64,000 nt of DNA from assembly GCA_009377755.1 (NCBI GenBank), contig WHTM01000021.1, positions 1 through 64,000 of the forward strand. Reading direction: 5' to 3'. The DNA is from Hyphomicrobiales bacterium (lineage in GTDB: Bacteria > Pseudomonadota > Alphaproteobacteria > Rhizobiales > Xanthobacteraceae). How positions within the stretch are numbered: the stretch's first letter is position 1; each line of letters starts with the position of its first letter. Below the pieces are notes generated by a model, which had not been told where the DNA came from, did not search any database, and was given only the letters and a program-made list of their open reading frames with translations. Positions 26,516-35,398 of the stretch are shown piece by piece. The position numbers and the translations under genes are program-made.

Positions 26516-27361
26516 ATGGGGCGCGTGATCCGTCTGCAGAGTGACAGCAATGCGCACGACCGTCCGTGGCGGGTCGCGGTCGAGCAGGGATTCTTCGCGG
26601 ACGAAGGACTCACCGTCGAGTACCACGAGGACAATCCCAAGGGCGTCGCCGGACGGGTCGAGAATTTTTCCGAGCGCTGGAAGGAATCGCAGATGCAGCA
26701 GGGCGCACTGGAGGTCTATCCGGTGTGCGAATGGGGCGCGATCGAACGGGTGCAGTCGCTCGGCAACGCCAAGATCATCGGCCTCGATACCACGGTACGC
26801 ACCGGCGCCATCATGGTGCGCGCGGACTCGGCGATCCAGACCGTGACCGACCTGCGCAACGTGCCGATCGCGGTGACCTGGCATGCCGGCACCTTCTACG
26901 CGGCGATCGAGGTGATGGAGGCCGCCGGCGTTCCGTTCGACGAGATCAAGCTGGTGCATGCCAATGACCGGCTCGACGCGCTCGTCAGCGGCAAGACCGA
27001 AGCGGCCGCGCTGATGGAGCCGCTGGTCAGCCGCGCCCGCAAGGCTGGCGCCCGGCAGATCGCCGATTTGCGCTGGCGCGGTGGCATCGTCGCCGGCGAG
27101 GCGGTCGACGACGAGACCGCCGCCAAGATCATGCGGGCGCTCAATCGCGCGGTCTCCTGGCTCGCCGAGAACGAGGAGCGCTCCCGCGACGAGCTCTTGC
27201 GCGACGTCACGCCGGACCGGCGCGCGACCGGGATGTTGCCCGAATTGACCGGGGTTCAGGCCTACCAGCCGGTCGAATTCCAGGAAAAGGTCGACTGGAT
27301 GCTGGAGCGCGGCTTCCTTGAGAACGCCCCCTCCTACGAGGCGGTGGTTCGGGGTAAGTAG
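26516..27361 (+). CDS. ABC-type (NMT1/SsuA-like) substrate-binding protein without signal peptide
   Basis: The ATG at 26516 is five bases after a GGAGG, giving 281 aa from MGRVIRLQSDSNAHDRPW. The body matches NMT1/THI5-like periplasmic receptors: VAVEQGFFADEGLTVEY, VTDLRNVPIAVTWHAGT, and a C-terminal domain ending ERGFLENAPSYEAVVRG. No signal peptide, Tat motif or lipobox is visible, and no ABC permease or ATPase is adjacent. It may be cytosolic, or the N-terminus may be lost. The ligand is unknown. Confidence 0.8.
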   Translation: MGRVIRLQSDSNAHDRPWRVAVEQGFFADEGLTVEYHEDNPKGVAGRVENFSERWKESQMQQGALEVYPVCEWGAIERVQSLGNAKIIGLDTTVRTGAIMVRADSAIQTVTDLRNVPIAVTWHAGTFYAAIEVMEAAGVPFDEIKLVHANDRLDALVSGKTEAAALMEPLVSRARKAGARQIADLRWRGGIVAGEAVDDETAAKIMRALNRAVSWLAENEERSRDELLRDVTPDRRATGMLPELTGVQAYQPVEFQEKVDWMLERGFLENAPSYEAVVRGK

Positions 27362-27379
27362 CTGGCAAGCAGCCCCGCG

Positions 27380-27408
27380 CTTGTCTTTCGGCAAAAAACC
27401 CGTATAAC
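27380..27408 (+). promoter_or_regulatory. Sigma-70-type promoter upstream of rpsF
   Basis: CTTGTC (27380-27385) and TATAAC (27403-27408) are separated by 17 bases, a good match to the alphaproteobacterial housekeeping consensus. It lies about 195 bases upstream of rpsF, leaving a long structured leader that could carry S6/S18 autoregulation. Confidence 0.5.
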
Positions 27409-27603
27409 GCCGGCTCCGCTGATGCCGGCCGGGAGCTGAACGGACGGCCGTGCGTCATGACCGCAGTCTTGTGTTCATGGCGCCGGCAGGACCAGATGGT
27501 CCGACGTCCCGTGTTCCCGCCTTCAGCACATTCGAGCCTTTCCCGAAGGGTTCGAGGGGCTTTGCGCCGGGGTGCAGCCGACTGAGCCAAGGAAAGGATT
27601 CGC

Positions 27604-28086
27604 ATGCCGCTCTACGAGCACGTCTTTCTTGCGCGCCAGGACCTCGGCGCGCAGCAGGTCGAGGAATTGACCGCGCAGTACAAGGGGATCATCGAGCAGA
27701 TGGGCGGGTCGATCACCAAGACCGAGGCCTGGGGGGTGAAGTCGCTCTCCTACCGTCTGCGCAAGAACCGTAAGGCGCATTTCACGCTTCTGAACGTCGA
27801 CGCCCCGGCCGCGGCCCTGATGGAGGTCGAGCGTCAGCAGCGGCTGAGCGAAGACGTGCTGCGCTATCTCACCGTGCGGGTCGACGAGCACGAGGCCGGG
27901 CCCTCGGCCATGATGCGCAAGTCGGACCGCGACGACCGCCGGGGCGAGCGCGGCGACCGTTTCGACCGCGGTGATCGTTTCGGCGACCGGGGGGATCGCG
28001 ACCGTGGCGAGCGCCGCGAGCGGCGCGACCGCGACGACCGGCCGCCGCGCGATGCCGCCGACGAAGCGACTGCGACGGAGGGATAA
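27604..28086 (+). CDS. rpsF: 30S ribosomal protein bS6
   Basis: The 160-aa protein begins [20 protein letters not shown] and contains the S6 core ([19 protein letters not shown]) through residue about 100. The remaining 60 residues are an Arg/Asp/Gly-rich low-complexity tail with repeated GDR units, longer than in enterobacterial S6. It binds S18 in the small-subunit platform. An SD (AAGGAAAGG) precedes the ATG. rpsR follows three bases after the stop. Confidence 0.97.
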   Translation: MPLYEHVFLARQDLGAQQVEELTAQYKGIIEQMGGSITKTEAWGVKSLSYRLRKNRKAHFTLLNVDAPAAALMEVERQQRLSEDVLRYLTVRVDEHEAGPSAMMRKSDRDDRRGERGDRFDRGDRFGDRGDRDRGERRERRDRDDRPPRDAADEATATEG

Positions 28087-28089
28087 GCG

Positions 28090-28335
28090 ATGGCCTTTTC
28101 ACCGATGGCCGCCCGGCGGCCGTTCTTCCGCCGCCGCAAGACCTGTCCGTTCACCGGCGCCAACGCGCCCAAGATCGACTACAAGGACGTGCGGCTGTTG
28201 CAGCGCTATGTATCCGAGCGCGGCAAAATCGTGCCGAGCCGGATCACCGCAGTCTCGGCGAAGAAGCAGCGCGAGCTGGCGCAGGCAATCAAGCGCGCCC
28301 GTTTCCTTGGGCTGCTGCCCTACGTCATCCGTTAA
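28090..28335 (+). CDS. rpsR: 30S ribosomal protein bS18
   Basis: The 81-aa protein has the S18 signature [20 protein letters not shown] and ends [10 protein letters not shown]. An N-terminal Arg-rich stretch ([15 protein letters not shown]) precedes it, usual for alphaproteobacteria. It pairs with bS6 in the 30S platform and is co-transcribed with rpsF. Confidence 0.97.
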   Translation: MAFSPMAARRPFFRRRKTCPFTGANAPKIDYKDVRLLQRYVSERGKIVPSRITAVSAKKQRELAQAIKRARFLGLLPYVIR

Positions 28336-28342
28336 CTGGCGG

Positions 28343-28436
28343 ACGAACGACAGACGACGGAGGACAGAAAAAGAATTCGGCAGCGAACGGCAGGCTCTTT
28401 CTGTCGTCCGTCGTCGGTCTTCTGTTCTCCGATCAT
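28343..28436. repeat. Long imperfect inverted repeat after rpsR
   Basis: The stretch gacagacgacggaggacaga is followed about 40 bases later by its near complement (tctgtcgtccgtcgtcggtc), forming a long hairpin between rpsR and the DUF2232 gene. It could attenuate transcription between ribosomal and membrane protein genes, or be a dispersed palindromic repeat. Confidence 0.45.
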
Positions 28437-28523
28437 GGTTGGGACGGACACCGATCCGTCTCTAACCGCGACCCGCGCGCGGCCGAACCGGCCATCGCGG
28501 ATCCGATGCGGGACAGCTGACGA

Positions 28524-29489
28524 ATGGCGTATATCGCACTCATAGGACTTGGTGCCGGCGCAGCCTCGGCGATGCTGTTCGCGTCTGTCGCCTCCGGATC
28601 GCTGATTTCGATCCTGCTGTTCTACCTGGCACCGCTGCCGATCCTGATCGCTGCGCTTGGCTGGAGTCACTGGGCGGCGCTGATCGCCGCACTCGCCGCC
28701 GCCGCGGGCCTGACGGCGGCGCTAGGAGGCTATTTCTTCTTTGCGTTCCTGTTCGGTGTCGGCCTGCCCGCCTGGTGGCTCGGCTATCTGGCGCTGCTTG
28801 CGCGATCCGGTCCGACAGGCGATCTCGACTGGTATCCGCTCGGGCGCATTGTCTTGTGGGCAGCGATCTTCGGGACCCTGGTCGTCGTCGCTGCTATTCC
28901 GACGCTGGGCCCTGACGAGGAGACGTTCCGGGCGACGCTCCGGAATGGCTTCGAGCGCATCGTTCGCGCGCAAGGCCAGACCCCGGCGCCGCCCCCCCGC
29001 AGCGGCGATGCAGAAACGACCGGCCGGCTGATCGATTTTCTCGTCGGCGTCATCCCGCCCGCTGCCGCCGTCTTATCCACCGTGATCAATCTGATCGATC
29101 TGTGGCTGGCCGGTCGGATCGTGCGGCTGTCCGGCCGGCTGTCGCGCCCTTGGCCAGATCTCGCCGAAATACGGCTGCCTCCGATCACCCCGCTGCTGCT
29201 CGCCGCCGGCGTCGTCGGCTGTTTCGTACCCGGTTTGCTCGGGATCATGGCCGGCGTGTTCGTGGCGACCCTCCTGGTGATTTACGCCATGACCGGACTG
29301 GCGGTCCTGCACTTCATCACGCGCGGCATGACGAGCCGCGGGCTCCTGCTCGGCGGAACCTATACCGCGCTCCTCGTCTTCGGCTGGCCGGTGCTGCTGA
29401 TGACGCTGTTCGGCCTGGTCGATGCGGCCGTCGATCTGCGCAACCGAACCGCCCGCAGGGGCGGCCCGCCAAGCTCCCCAATCACATGA
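28524..29489 (+). CDS. DUF2232 family integral membrane protein
   Basis: The 321-aa protein has about eight hydrophobic segments starting MAYIALIGLGAGAASAMLFA, with FLVGVIPPAAAVLSTVINLI near the middle and short Arg-rich loops. DUF2232/YybS-like proteins are found between rpsR and rplI in many alphaproteobacteria, which is the main basis for the call. Function is unknown. Confidence 0.8.
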   Translation: MAYIALIGLGAGAASAMLFASVASGSLISILLFYLAPLPILIAALGWSHWAALIAALAAAAGLTAALGGYFFFAFLFGVGLPAWWLGYLALLARSGPTGDLDWYPLGRIVLWAAIFGTLVVVAAIPTLGPDEETFRATLRNGFERIVRAQGQTPAPPPRSGDAETTGRLIDFLVGVIPPAAAVLSTVINLIDLWLAGRIVRLSGRLSRPWPDLAEIRLPPITPLLLAAGVVGCFVPGLLGIMAGVFVATLLVIYAMTGLAVLHFITRGMTSRGLLLGGTYTALLVFGWPVLLMTLFGLVDAAVDLRNRTARRGGPPSSPIT

Positions 29490-29531
29490 TCCAATGCCAA
29501 TAGAACTTTGATTTACAATGGAGACTATCAA

Positions 29532-30146
29532 ATGGAAGTGATCCTGCTCGAACGCATCACCAAGCTTGGCCAAATGGGCGACGTGGTCCGCGTCAAGGAC
29601 GGCTTTGGGCGCAATTTTCTGCTGCCGCAGGGCAAGGCGTTGCGCGCCACCGACGAGAACCGGGCCCGCTTCGGCTCGATGAAAGCCGAACTGGAAGCCC
29701 GCAACCTCGAGCGCCGCGGGGAAGCCGTGCAGGTGGCGGACAAGCTCAACGGCAAGAGCTTCGTCGTTCTGCGTCAGGCTGCGGAAACGGGACAGCTCTA
29801 CGGTTCGGTTTCCAGCCGAGACATCGTCACCCTGCTCGACGACAAAGGATTCATGGTGGAGCGTGCGCAGATCCTGCTGAACGCCCCGATCAAGACCATC
29901 GGCATGCATCCGGTACCGGTAGCCCTCCATCCCGAAGTGGAAGCCTCCATCACCGTCACCGTCGCCCGCAGCGCCGACGAGGCGGAGCGGTTGGCGCGCG
30001 GCGAGGAGGTGCTGGGGCGGCGCGAGGAGGAAGAGGACGAACAGCCTGCCCAGGAAGCCGAGGCCGTTGCGGCCGACGAGTTCTTCGAGCCGGGGGCGGA
30101 GGCAGCCAAGCGCGGCGCCGAGGCGGACGACGCCGGCAACAGCTAA
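29532..30146 (+). CDS. rplI: 50S ribosomal protein bL9
   Basis: The start at 29532 gives [20 protein letters not shown], the exact L9 N-terminus. The 204-aa protein has the N-domain [19 protein letters not shown] and the C-domain through about residue 150, then a Glu/Ala-rich acidic extension ([18 protein letters not shown]) typical of Rhizobiales. It is a large-subunit protein that affects decoding fidelity. Confidence 0.97.
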   Translation: MEVILLERITKLGQMGDVVRVKDGFGRNFLLPQGKALRATDENRARFGSMKAELEARNLERRGEAVQVADKLNGKSFVVLRQAAETGQLYGSVSSRDIVTLLDDKGFMVERAQILLNAPIKTIGMHPVPVALHPEVEASITVTVARSADEAERLARGEEVLGRREEEEDEQPAQEAEAVAADEFFEPGAEAAKRGAEADDAGNS

Positions 30147-30516
30147 TTGCCGGCGGCGGGTGCATTACGCGGCGGCGTGCTGCCCGTCACCGTCGAATCC
30201 GCGTCGCGGGACGCCGGACCGGACCGGTTCTCGCCGAGTCCAACTTGGGCGCCCTGGGCTTGGCGAAGCGCCGTGGCGCGGCGCGGGCCGAACCATTCGG
30301 CTGATGAGGCGAGCCCGATCCCGCGTCTTGCCGCGCGCCGGCCGCATGGGAACAGTCGATCCAAAGCATTGCTCGGTCCGCAAGACTTTGTTTTAATTGG
30401 GGTGGTCCGCTTGGCCGCACCGCCGTCGCCGGTGACACGGGCGACAAAATTGATCGCGGCGGCCTGTGGACATGATTATGCTAAGGGCCGATGTGCCATT
30501 GACGTAGGGGCGTGCG
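30147..30516. other. Gap between rplI and cfa
   Basis: These 370 bases hold no convincing gene on either strand; short frames here have no family character. The cfa promoter should lie in its right part, where GC content drops (about 30385-30490), but no confident -35/-10 pair could be chosen. Confidence 0.4.
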
Positions 30517-31767
30517 ATGGACCGGTTGCTTCGGTTTGTCATGACCCGCTTCATCCGGCGTGGCGACCTGCGGATCACGACCGCGCGCGGGGCAACATTT
30601 CGATTCGGCGACAGGACGGGAAAGCCCATTGCGGTTCGCTTCACGACCTCCGCCGCACAACGGCAGGTCCTGCTGCACCCCGAGCTGAAGCTCGGAGAGT
30701 GCTACATGGACGGCACCTTCATCGTCGAAGACGGCACGATTGCCGATTTCCTCGCGCTCGCGATGGGTCAATCGCCGGCCGGACCGGACTGGGAACGTCC
30801 GCTGCATATTGTACGCTACCTCAAACGTCGCGTTGAGCAGTTCAATCCACCCTCGCGGGCGCGCCGTAACGTGGCACACCACTACGACCTTGATGGCCGG
30901 CTTTATTCGCTCTTCCTCGATGCCGACCGGCAGTACAGCTGCGCCTATTTCGAGGATCCCGAGCAGTTGCTGGACGATGCCCAGCTCGCCAAGAAGCGGC
31001 ATCTCGGCGCGAAGCTCCTGCTCAAGCCCGGGCAGCGCGTCCTCGACATCGGCTGCGGCTGGGGCGGCCTGGCGCTCTACATTGCCGAAATGAACGGTGC
31101 AAACGTCGTCGGCATCACGCTGTCGCAAGAGCAACTCCGCATCGCCCGTGCGCGCGCGGCGGAAAGGAGCGTAGCCGGAACCGCCGAGTTCCGGCTGCAG
31201 GATTACCGCGAGGTCGAAAAAGGATTCGACCGCATCGTCTCGGTCGGAATGTTCGAGCATGTCGGCGTCGGCTTCTACGACGCCTTCTTCCGCAAATGTG
31301 CGGAAGTGCTCAACGACGACGGCGTGATCGTGCTGCATTCGATCGGCCGATCCGAAGGGCCGGGGACGACCAATCCGTGGATCGCCAAGTACATCTTCCC
31401 GGGCGGCTATATTCCGGCCCTGTCGGAGGTTCTGCCGGCGATCGAAAGATCGGGGCTCCTGGTCAACGATATCGAGATCCTGCGCCTGCACTACGCCGAG
31501 ACGCTGAAGGCCTGGCGCGACCGCTTTATGGCTCACCGCGAGGAGGCGGAGCGCATTTACGACCCGCGCTTCGTGCGGATGTGGGAGTTCTACCTCGCTT
31601 CGTCCGAGATGGCGTTCCGCGAGCAGGCGATGATGGTGTTCCAGATCCAGATCACCAAGCGCCAGGGGATCGTGCCGATCACGCGCGACTATGTCGGCCA
31701 GGAAGAGGCGCGGCTGCGCGCCATCGAGGGCGGCCAGCGCCCGCCGCTGCGGCTCGCGGGGGAGTAA
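30517..31767 (+). CDS. cfa: Cyclopropane-fatty-acyl-phospholipid synthase
   Basis: The 416-aa enzyme methylates unsaturated acyl chains of membrane phospholipids using SAM. The SAM-binding DIGCGWGGLALYIAEMNGAN and the downstream VSVGMFEHVGVGFYDAFFRK motif are clear, and YSCAYFEDP lies upstream of the methyltransferase core. Length is normal. It interrupts the usual rplI-dnaB neighbourhood and stands alone with its own upstream gap. Confidence 0.92.
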   Translation: MDRLLRFVMTRFIRRGDLRITTARGATFRFGDRTGKPIAVRFTTSAAQRQVLLHPELKLGECYMDGTFIVEDGTIADFLALAMGQSPAGPDWERPLHIVRYLKRRVEQFNPPSRARRNVAHHYDLDGRLYSLFLDADRQYSCAYFEDPEQLLDDAQLAKKRHLGAKLLLKPGQRVLDIGCGWGGLALYIAEMNGANVVGITLSQEQLRIARARAAERSVAGTAEFRLQDYREVEKGFDRIVSVGMFEHVGVGFYDAFFRKCAEVLNDDGVIVLHSIGRSEGPGTTNPWIAKYIFPGGYIPALSEVLPAIERSGLLVNDIEILRLHYAETLKAWRDRFMAHREEAERIYDPRFVRMWEFYLASSEMAFREQAMMVFQIQITKRQGIVPITRDYVGQEEARLRAIEGGQRPPLRLAGE

Positions 31768-31790
31768 TGCGATCGCGACGCACCTCCGCT

Positions 31791-31887
31791 GTCGTCCTCA
31801 CGAAGGCGGGGACCCAGTAATCCGAGACGTTTGTGATTCATTGAGGGGACGCGGCGTACTGGGTCCCCTGCATTCGCAGGGGACGAC
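31791..31887. repeat. REP-like palindromic repeat between cfa and dnaB
   Basis: The left arm gtcgtcctcacgaaggcggg plus gacccagta pairs imperfectly with tactgggtcccctgcattcg plus caggggacgac. The arms and the CCAGTA/TACTGG core recur at 52003-52076, so this belongs to a dispersed intergenic family. Confidence 0.6.
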
Positions 31888-32053
31888 GGCTCCGGGCAGG
31901 CGCCGGCGCAACCCGTCAAGCGAATTCCGATATTCCTGCGTCGCGCACAGCGACGTTGTGAATAGTGGCACCAACCGCCCGCCGGGCCAATTTCGCCTCC
32001 GGCGACCGTGCTATGCCCACATCCGCCACATTGGTCAGCCTAGCAACGGTCTC

Positions 32054-33556
32054 ATGGCACTGCTTGATTCGGCCGCGCGCAAGCCGGCCCTCGATCCGAC
32101 TCCGTCCTACCGCACCGCCCCGCATAACATCGAGGCGGAGCAGGCGCTGCTGGGCGCCATCCTGGTCAACAACGAGGCGTATTATCGGGTCTCCGACTTT
32201 CTCGAGCCGCAGCACTTCTTCGAGCCGATCCACCAGAAGATCTACGAGGTGGCGGCGAGCCTGATCCGCGCCGGCAAGCTCGCGACGCCGATCACGCTGA
32301 AGACCTTCCTGCCGCCGGACGCCGATATCGCCGGCCTGACGCCGAGCCAGTACCTGGCCCGGCTCGCGGCGGAGGCCACCACGATCATCAATGCCTCCGA
32401 CTACGGACGCACCGTCTACGATCTTGCACTGCGCCGCGCGCTGATCGTCATCGGCGAGGACCTGGTCAACGAGGCTTTCGACGCGCCGGTGGAGTCCGCG
32501 CCGCGCGACCAGATCGAGGAGGCCGAGCGGCGGCTCTACGAGCTTGCCGAAACCGGCCGCTACGACGGGGGATTCCGGCGCTTCGCCCAGGCGCTGACCA
32601 CAGCCGTCGACATGGCCGCCCGCGCCTATCAGCGAGACGGAAAGCTGTCGGGGCTGGCCACCGGCCTCGACGATCTCGACCGCATCATGGGCGGATTGCA
32701 GCCGTCCGACCTGGTGATCCTCGCCGGCCGCCCCGGCATGGGCAAGACCGCGCTCGCCACCAACGTCGGCTACAACGTCGCCAAGGCGTGGCAGGGCGAG
32801 GTCGGCGCCGACGGCCACATGAAAACCGTCAACGGCGGGATCGTCGGCTTCTTCTCGCTGGAAATGTCGGCGGAACAGCTCGCCACCCGTATCATCGCCG
32901 AGCAGACCGAGATTCCGTCCAGCCGAATCCGCCGCGGCGGCATCACCGAGACGGACTTCGAGCGCATCAAGGACATCTCGATCGACATGCAGAACCTGCC
33001 GTTCTACGTGGACGAGACCGGCGGCCTGTCGATCGCGCAACTCGCGGCGCGCGCACGCCGTCTGAAGCGCCAGCGCGGCCTCGATTTGCTAATCGTCGAC
33101 TATCTGCAACTGCTCCAGGGATCGAGCCGCCGCGCGAGCGAAGGGCGGGTCCAGGAAATCACGGAAATCACCACCAATCTCAAAGCGTTATCGAAGGAAC
33201 TTAACGTCCCGATCCTGGCGCTTTCGCAGTTGTCGCGGCAGGTCGAGAGCCGCGAGGACAAGCGCCCGCAGCTGTCCGACCTACGTGAATCAGGCTCGAT
33301 CGAGCAGGACGCCGACGTGGTGATGTTCGTGTTCCGCGAGGAGTACTATCACCAGATGCGCAAGCCGTCGGAAGCGAACCGCGAGAAGTTCGCCGAATGG
33401 CTGGCCGAGGCCGACAAACACCACGGCAGGGCCGAGGTCATCATCGGCAAGCAGCGGCACGGTCCGACCGGCACCGTCGAACTGCAATTCGATGCGCAGG
33501 TGACGCGCTTCTCCAACCTCGCGCGCGAGGACAGCGTGCCGGTACGGATCGACTAG
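32054..33556 (+). CDS. dnaB: Replicative DNA helicase DnaB
   Basis: The ATG at 32054 (MALLDSAARKPALDPTPSYR) gives 500 aa; sequence further upstream is non-coding. The N-domain starts APHNIEAEQALLGAILVNNE, Walker A is LAGRPGMGKTALATN, Walker B is LLIVDYLQLLQG, and the DnaB C-terminal DLRESGSIEQDADVVMFVFR is present. It unwinds the fork as a hexamer. Its location after rplI is conserved. Confidence 0.96.
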   Translation: MALLDSAARKPALDPTPSYRTAPHNIEAEQALLGAILVNNEAYYRVSDFLEPQHFFEPIHQKIYEVAASLIRAGKLATPITLKTFLPPDADIAGLTPSQYLARLAAEATTIINASDYGRTVYDLALRRALIVIGEDLVNEAFDAPVESAPRDQIEEAERRLYELAETGRYDGGFRRFAQALTTAVDMAARAYQRDGKLSGLATGLDDLDRIMGGLQPSDLVILAGRPGMGKTALATNVGYNVAKAWQGEVGADGHMKTVNGGIVGFFSLEMSAEQLATRIIAEQTEIPSSRIRRGGITETDFERIKDISIDMQNLPFYVDETGGLSIAQLAARARRLKRQRGLDLLIVDYLQLLQGSSRRASEGRVQEITEITTNLKALSKELNVPILALSQLSRQVESREDKRPQLSDLRESGSIEQDADVVMFVFREEYYHQMRKPSEANREKFAEWLAEADKHHGRAEVIIGKQRHGPTGTVELQFDAQVTRFSNLAREDSVPVRID

Positions 33557-33558
33557 GT

Positions 33559-33590
33559 CTACCGGGCCCCGGCGCTGACCGGCCCGGTAG
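33559..33590 (+). terminator. Hairpin after dnaB
   Basis: Perfect 10-bp arms CTACCGGGCC and GGCCCGGTAG lie directly after the dnaB stop, with a 12-base loop. No U-run follows, so termination would be weak or Rho-assisted. Confidence 0.45.
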
Positions 33591-33612
33591 GGGCGACGCA
33601 CATGCCTCGCCC

Positions 33613-33807
33613 CTACTTCGGACCTTGATGTACCTTCAGAAAGTCGTCCAGGAACTCGGATACCGGAGCGACGCCGGTCACGAGCAGATGATCTCGGGCG
33701 CGAGTGCAGGCGACATAAAGCAGGTGTCGCTCGAGGCTGTCGGTGAAGGTATCGGCGATACGAAAGTCCATCAGTTCGTTCAGTTTCACCGTTTGAAGGT
33801 CGGCATC
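33613..33807 (-). pseudogene. Remnant of a UvrD-family helicase C-terminus
   Basis: Reading the minus strand gives about 65 residues including RIADTFTDSLERHLLYVACT, then RARDHLLVTGVAPVSEFLDD, ending at a TAG. LLYVACTRARDHLLV is the motif VI signature of superfamily I (UvrD/Rep) helicases. Upstream in the same frame are stop codons and no other helicase motifs, so only the extreme C-terminus survives. It lies between dnaB and alr and is a fossil of a lost gene. Confidence 0.65.
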
Positions 33808-33971
33808 GCCAACTCACACCCGGAACACCCTTCATCACCTCCCCAGGTGACCGTTCAAGACTCGGAGCGCCGCAACGGTCCCGGTTCTGCAGCGCATCAC
33901 TTCGTGCTGTGCTGCGCCGGAACACACATCAACCGCTTGACCGCCCCCCCGCCGCACGCCACACCCCAATC

Positions 33972-35216
33972 ATGGCCAGCATGCCCGCCAGCGATCCGGA
34001 CCTACCGCCCGACCAGGCCGCAACGCAGCCGGCCGGGGCCGAATGCACGCCTGACATGGGTAGCTGCTTGCGCATCGATCTCGGCGCGATCGCCGCCAAT
34101 TGGCGCACCCTCACCTCCCGCGCCACCCCCGTCGAATGCGCGGCCGTGGTCAAGGCGGACGCCTACGGCTGCGGCATCGAGCCGGTCACGCGCGTGCTGG
34201 CGGCAGCCGGCTGCAATACGTTCTTCGTGGCCGATCTGATCGAGGCGCGCAGGGTCCGGTCTATTGCACCGGAGGCGGCGATCTACGTCCTCAACGGGCT
34301 TTTGCCGGGAACACCCAGTGCGTACGCGGAGATCTACGCCCGGCCTGTGATCGGCAGCCTCGTCGAGTTCGCCGAATGGGATACGTTCTGTGCCGCGCGC
34401 GGCTGGCACGGCGGAGCGGCGCTGCACGTGGACACCGGCATGAACCGCTTGGGAATTAACCCGCAGGAAGCGGCCGCGCTCGGCGCCAGGGTCGCGCAGA
34501 CCGAGCGGCACGGCGTCACCCTGCTGATGAGCCACCTCGCCTGCGCCGATGTCCCCGAACATCCCCTGAACGATCGGCAAATCCGGTTGTTCCGGGAAGT
34601 CCGCAGCCATTTTCGCGGCATTTCCGCTTCGCTCGCCAATTCATCCGGCGTGTTTCTCGCTGATTCCACCCATTGCGACATGGTCCGCCCCGGCCTTGCC
34701 CTTTACGGCGCCAACCCGACGCCCTGCCGCACCAACCCGATGCGGCCGGTGGTCGAGTTGACGGCGCGCGTCGTCCAGATCCGCAGCGTCGCGCGCGGCG
34801 AGCCGCTCGGTTATGGCGCCGCCTGGACAGCGTCGCAGCTCACGCGGGTGGCGATCGTCGCCGCCGGCTATGCGGACGGCTACGCCCGCGCCAACGGTGC
34901 CGTCGATGGCGGCGCCGGCGCGGAGGCCCTGGTGGCGGGCAGGCGATGCCCCGTCGTCGGGCGCGTGTCGATGGATCTCCTGGCAGTCGACATCACCGAC
35001 CTCCCCGAGCAGACCGCACACCGCGGCGATTGGGTGACGCTGATCGGCGGCGAGATCACGCTTGATGAGGTCGCCGCGATCGGCGGCCTGATTTCCTATG
35101 AGATGCTGACCGGGCTTGGACGCCGGCATACCCGCCTCTACATCGAGCCGCAGGCGGATGCCAAGCCGGATGACACGCCGACACTGCGCAGCCGCCGCGC
35201 GCGGCGTGCGCGCTAG
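33972..35216 (+). CDS. alr: Alanine racemase
   Basis: The ATG at 33972 gives 414 aa; an ATG at 34056 just before CLRIDLGAIAANWRTLTS is an alternative. The PLP lysine is in AAVVKADAYGCGIEPV and the second catalytic Tyr region reads GYGAAWTA. The enzyme makes D-alanine for peptidoglycan. The TAG stop lies within the CTAG that borders a tandem-hairpin element, and the Arg-rich C-terminus (RSRRARRAR) may have been altered by it. Confidence 0.93.
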   Translation: MASMPASDPDLPPDQAATQPAGAECTPDMGSCLRIDLGAIAANWRTLTSRATPVECAAVVKADAYGCGIEPVTRVLAAAGCNTFFVADLIEARRVRSIAPEAAIYVLNGLLPGTPSAYAEIYARPVIGSLVEFAEWDTFCAARGWHGGAALHVDTGMNRLGINPQEAAALGARVAQTERHGVTLLMSHLACADVPEHPLNDRQIRLFREVRSHFRGISASLANSSGVFLADSTHCDMVRPGLALYGANPTPCRTNPMRPVVELTARVVQIRSVARGEPLGYGAAWTASQLTRVAIVAAGYADGYARANGAVDGGAGAEALVAGRRCPVVGRVSMDLLAVDITDLPEQTAHRGDWVTLIGGEITLDEVAAIGGLISYEMLTGLGRRHTRLYIEPQADAKPDDTPTLRSRRARRAR

Positions 35217-35381
35217 ACTTGTGGTGGTTCAGAAGTTCGCTCTATTCTTACCGCGAGTCCGGGAAGCGAACTTTCTGAACCAAACCACACGAGAATCATG
35301 GAGTTGCTAGTGTCCTTTCGAATCCGAATTTCGCTCAGAGGGTGCTGCAAGATCAAGCGAGCTTCGGATTCGGGACACTAG
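35212..35381. repeat. Tandem-hairpin element between alr and radA
   Basis: Two imperfect hairpins lie in tandem. Hairpin 1 (35221-35288) pairs gtggtggttcagaagttcgc with a near complement ending aaccaaaccac. Hairpin 2 (35307-35381) is bounded by CTAG on both sides, with arms starting CTAGTGTCC and ending GGACACTAG. Loop-proximal ends read TTCGCT and AGCGAA/AGCGAG. The same layout, with different stem sequences, recurs at 56510-56676, so this is probably a small non-autonomous mobile or RNA-like element. Confidence 0.65.
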
Positions 35382-35398
35382 CGCGCGTTCCTCGCACC

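Noticed and set aside
26273-27394. Minus-strand frame opposite the substrate-binding protein (373 codons)
   Set aside because: The plus-strand protein has strong family motifs and an SD; the antisense product has no domain pattern.
27480-27600. Possible S6/S18-binding mRNA leader before rpsF
   Set aside because: A CCGAAGGG hairpin is present and autoregulation by S6:S18 is known in other bacteria, but I could not fold the leader into the described motif with confidence.
31916-33040. Minus-strand frame opposite dnaB (374 codons)
   Set aside because: Antisense shadow of dnaB; no family features.
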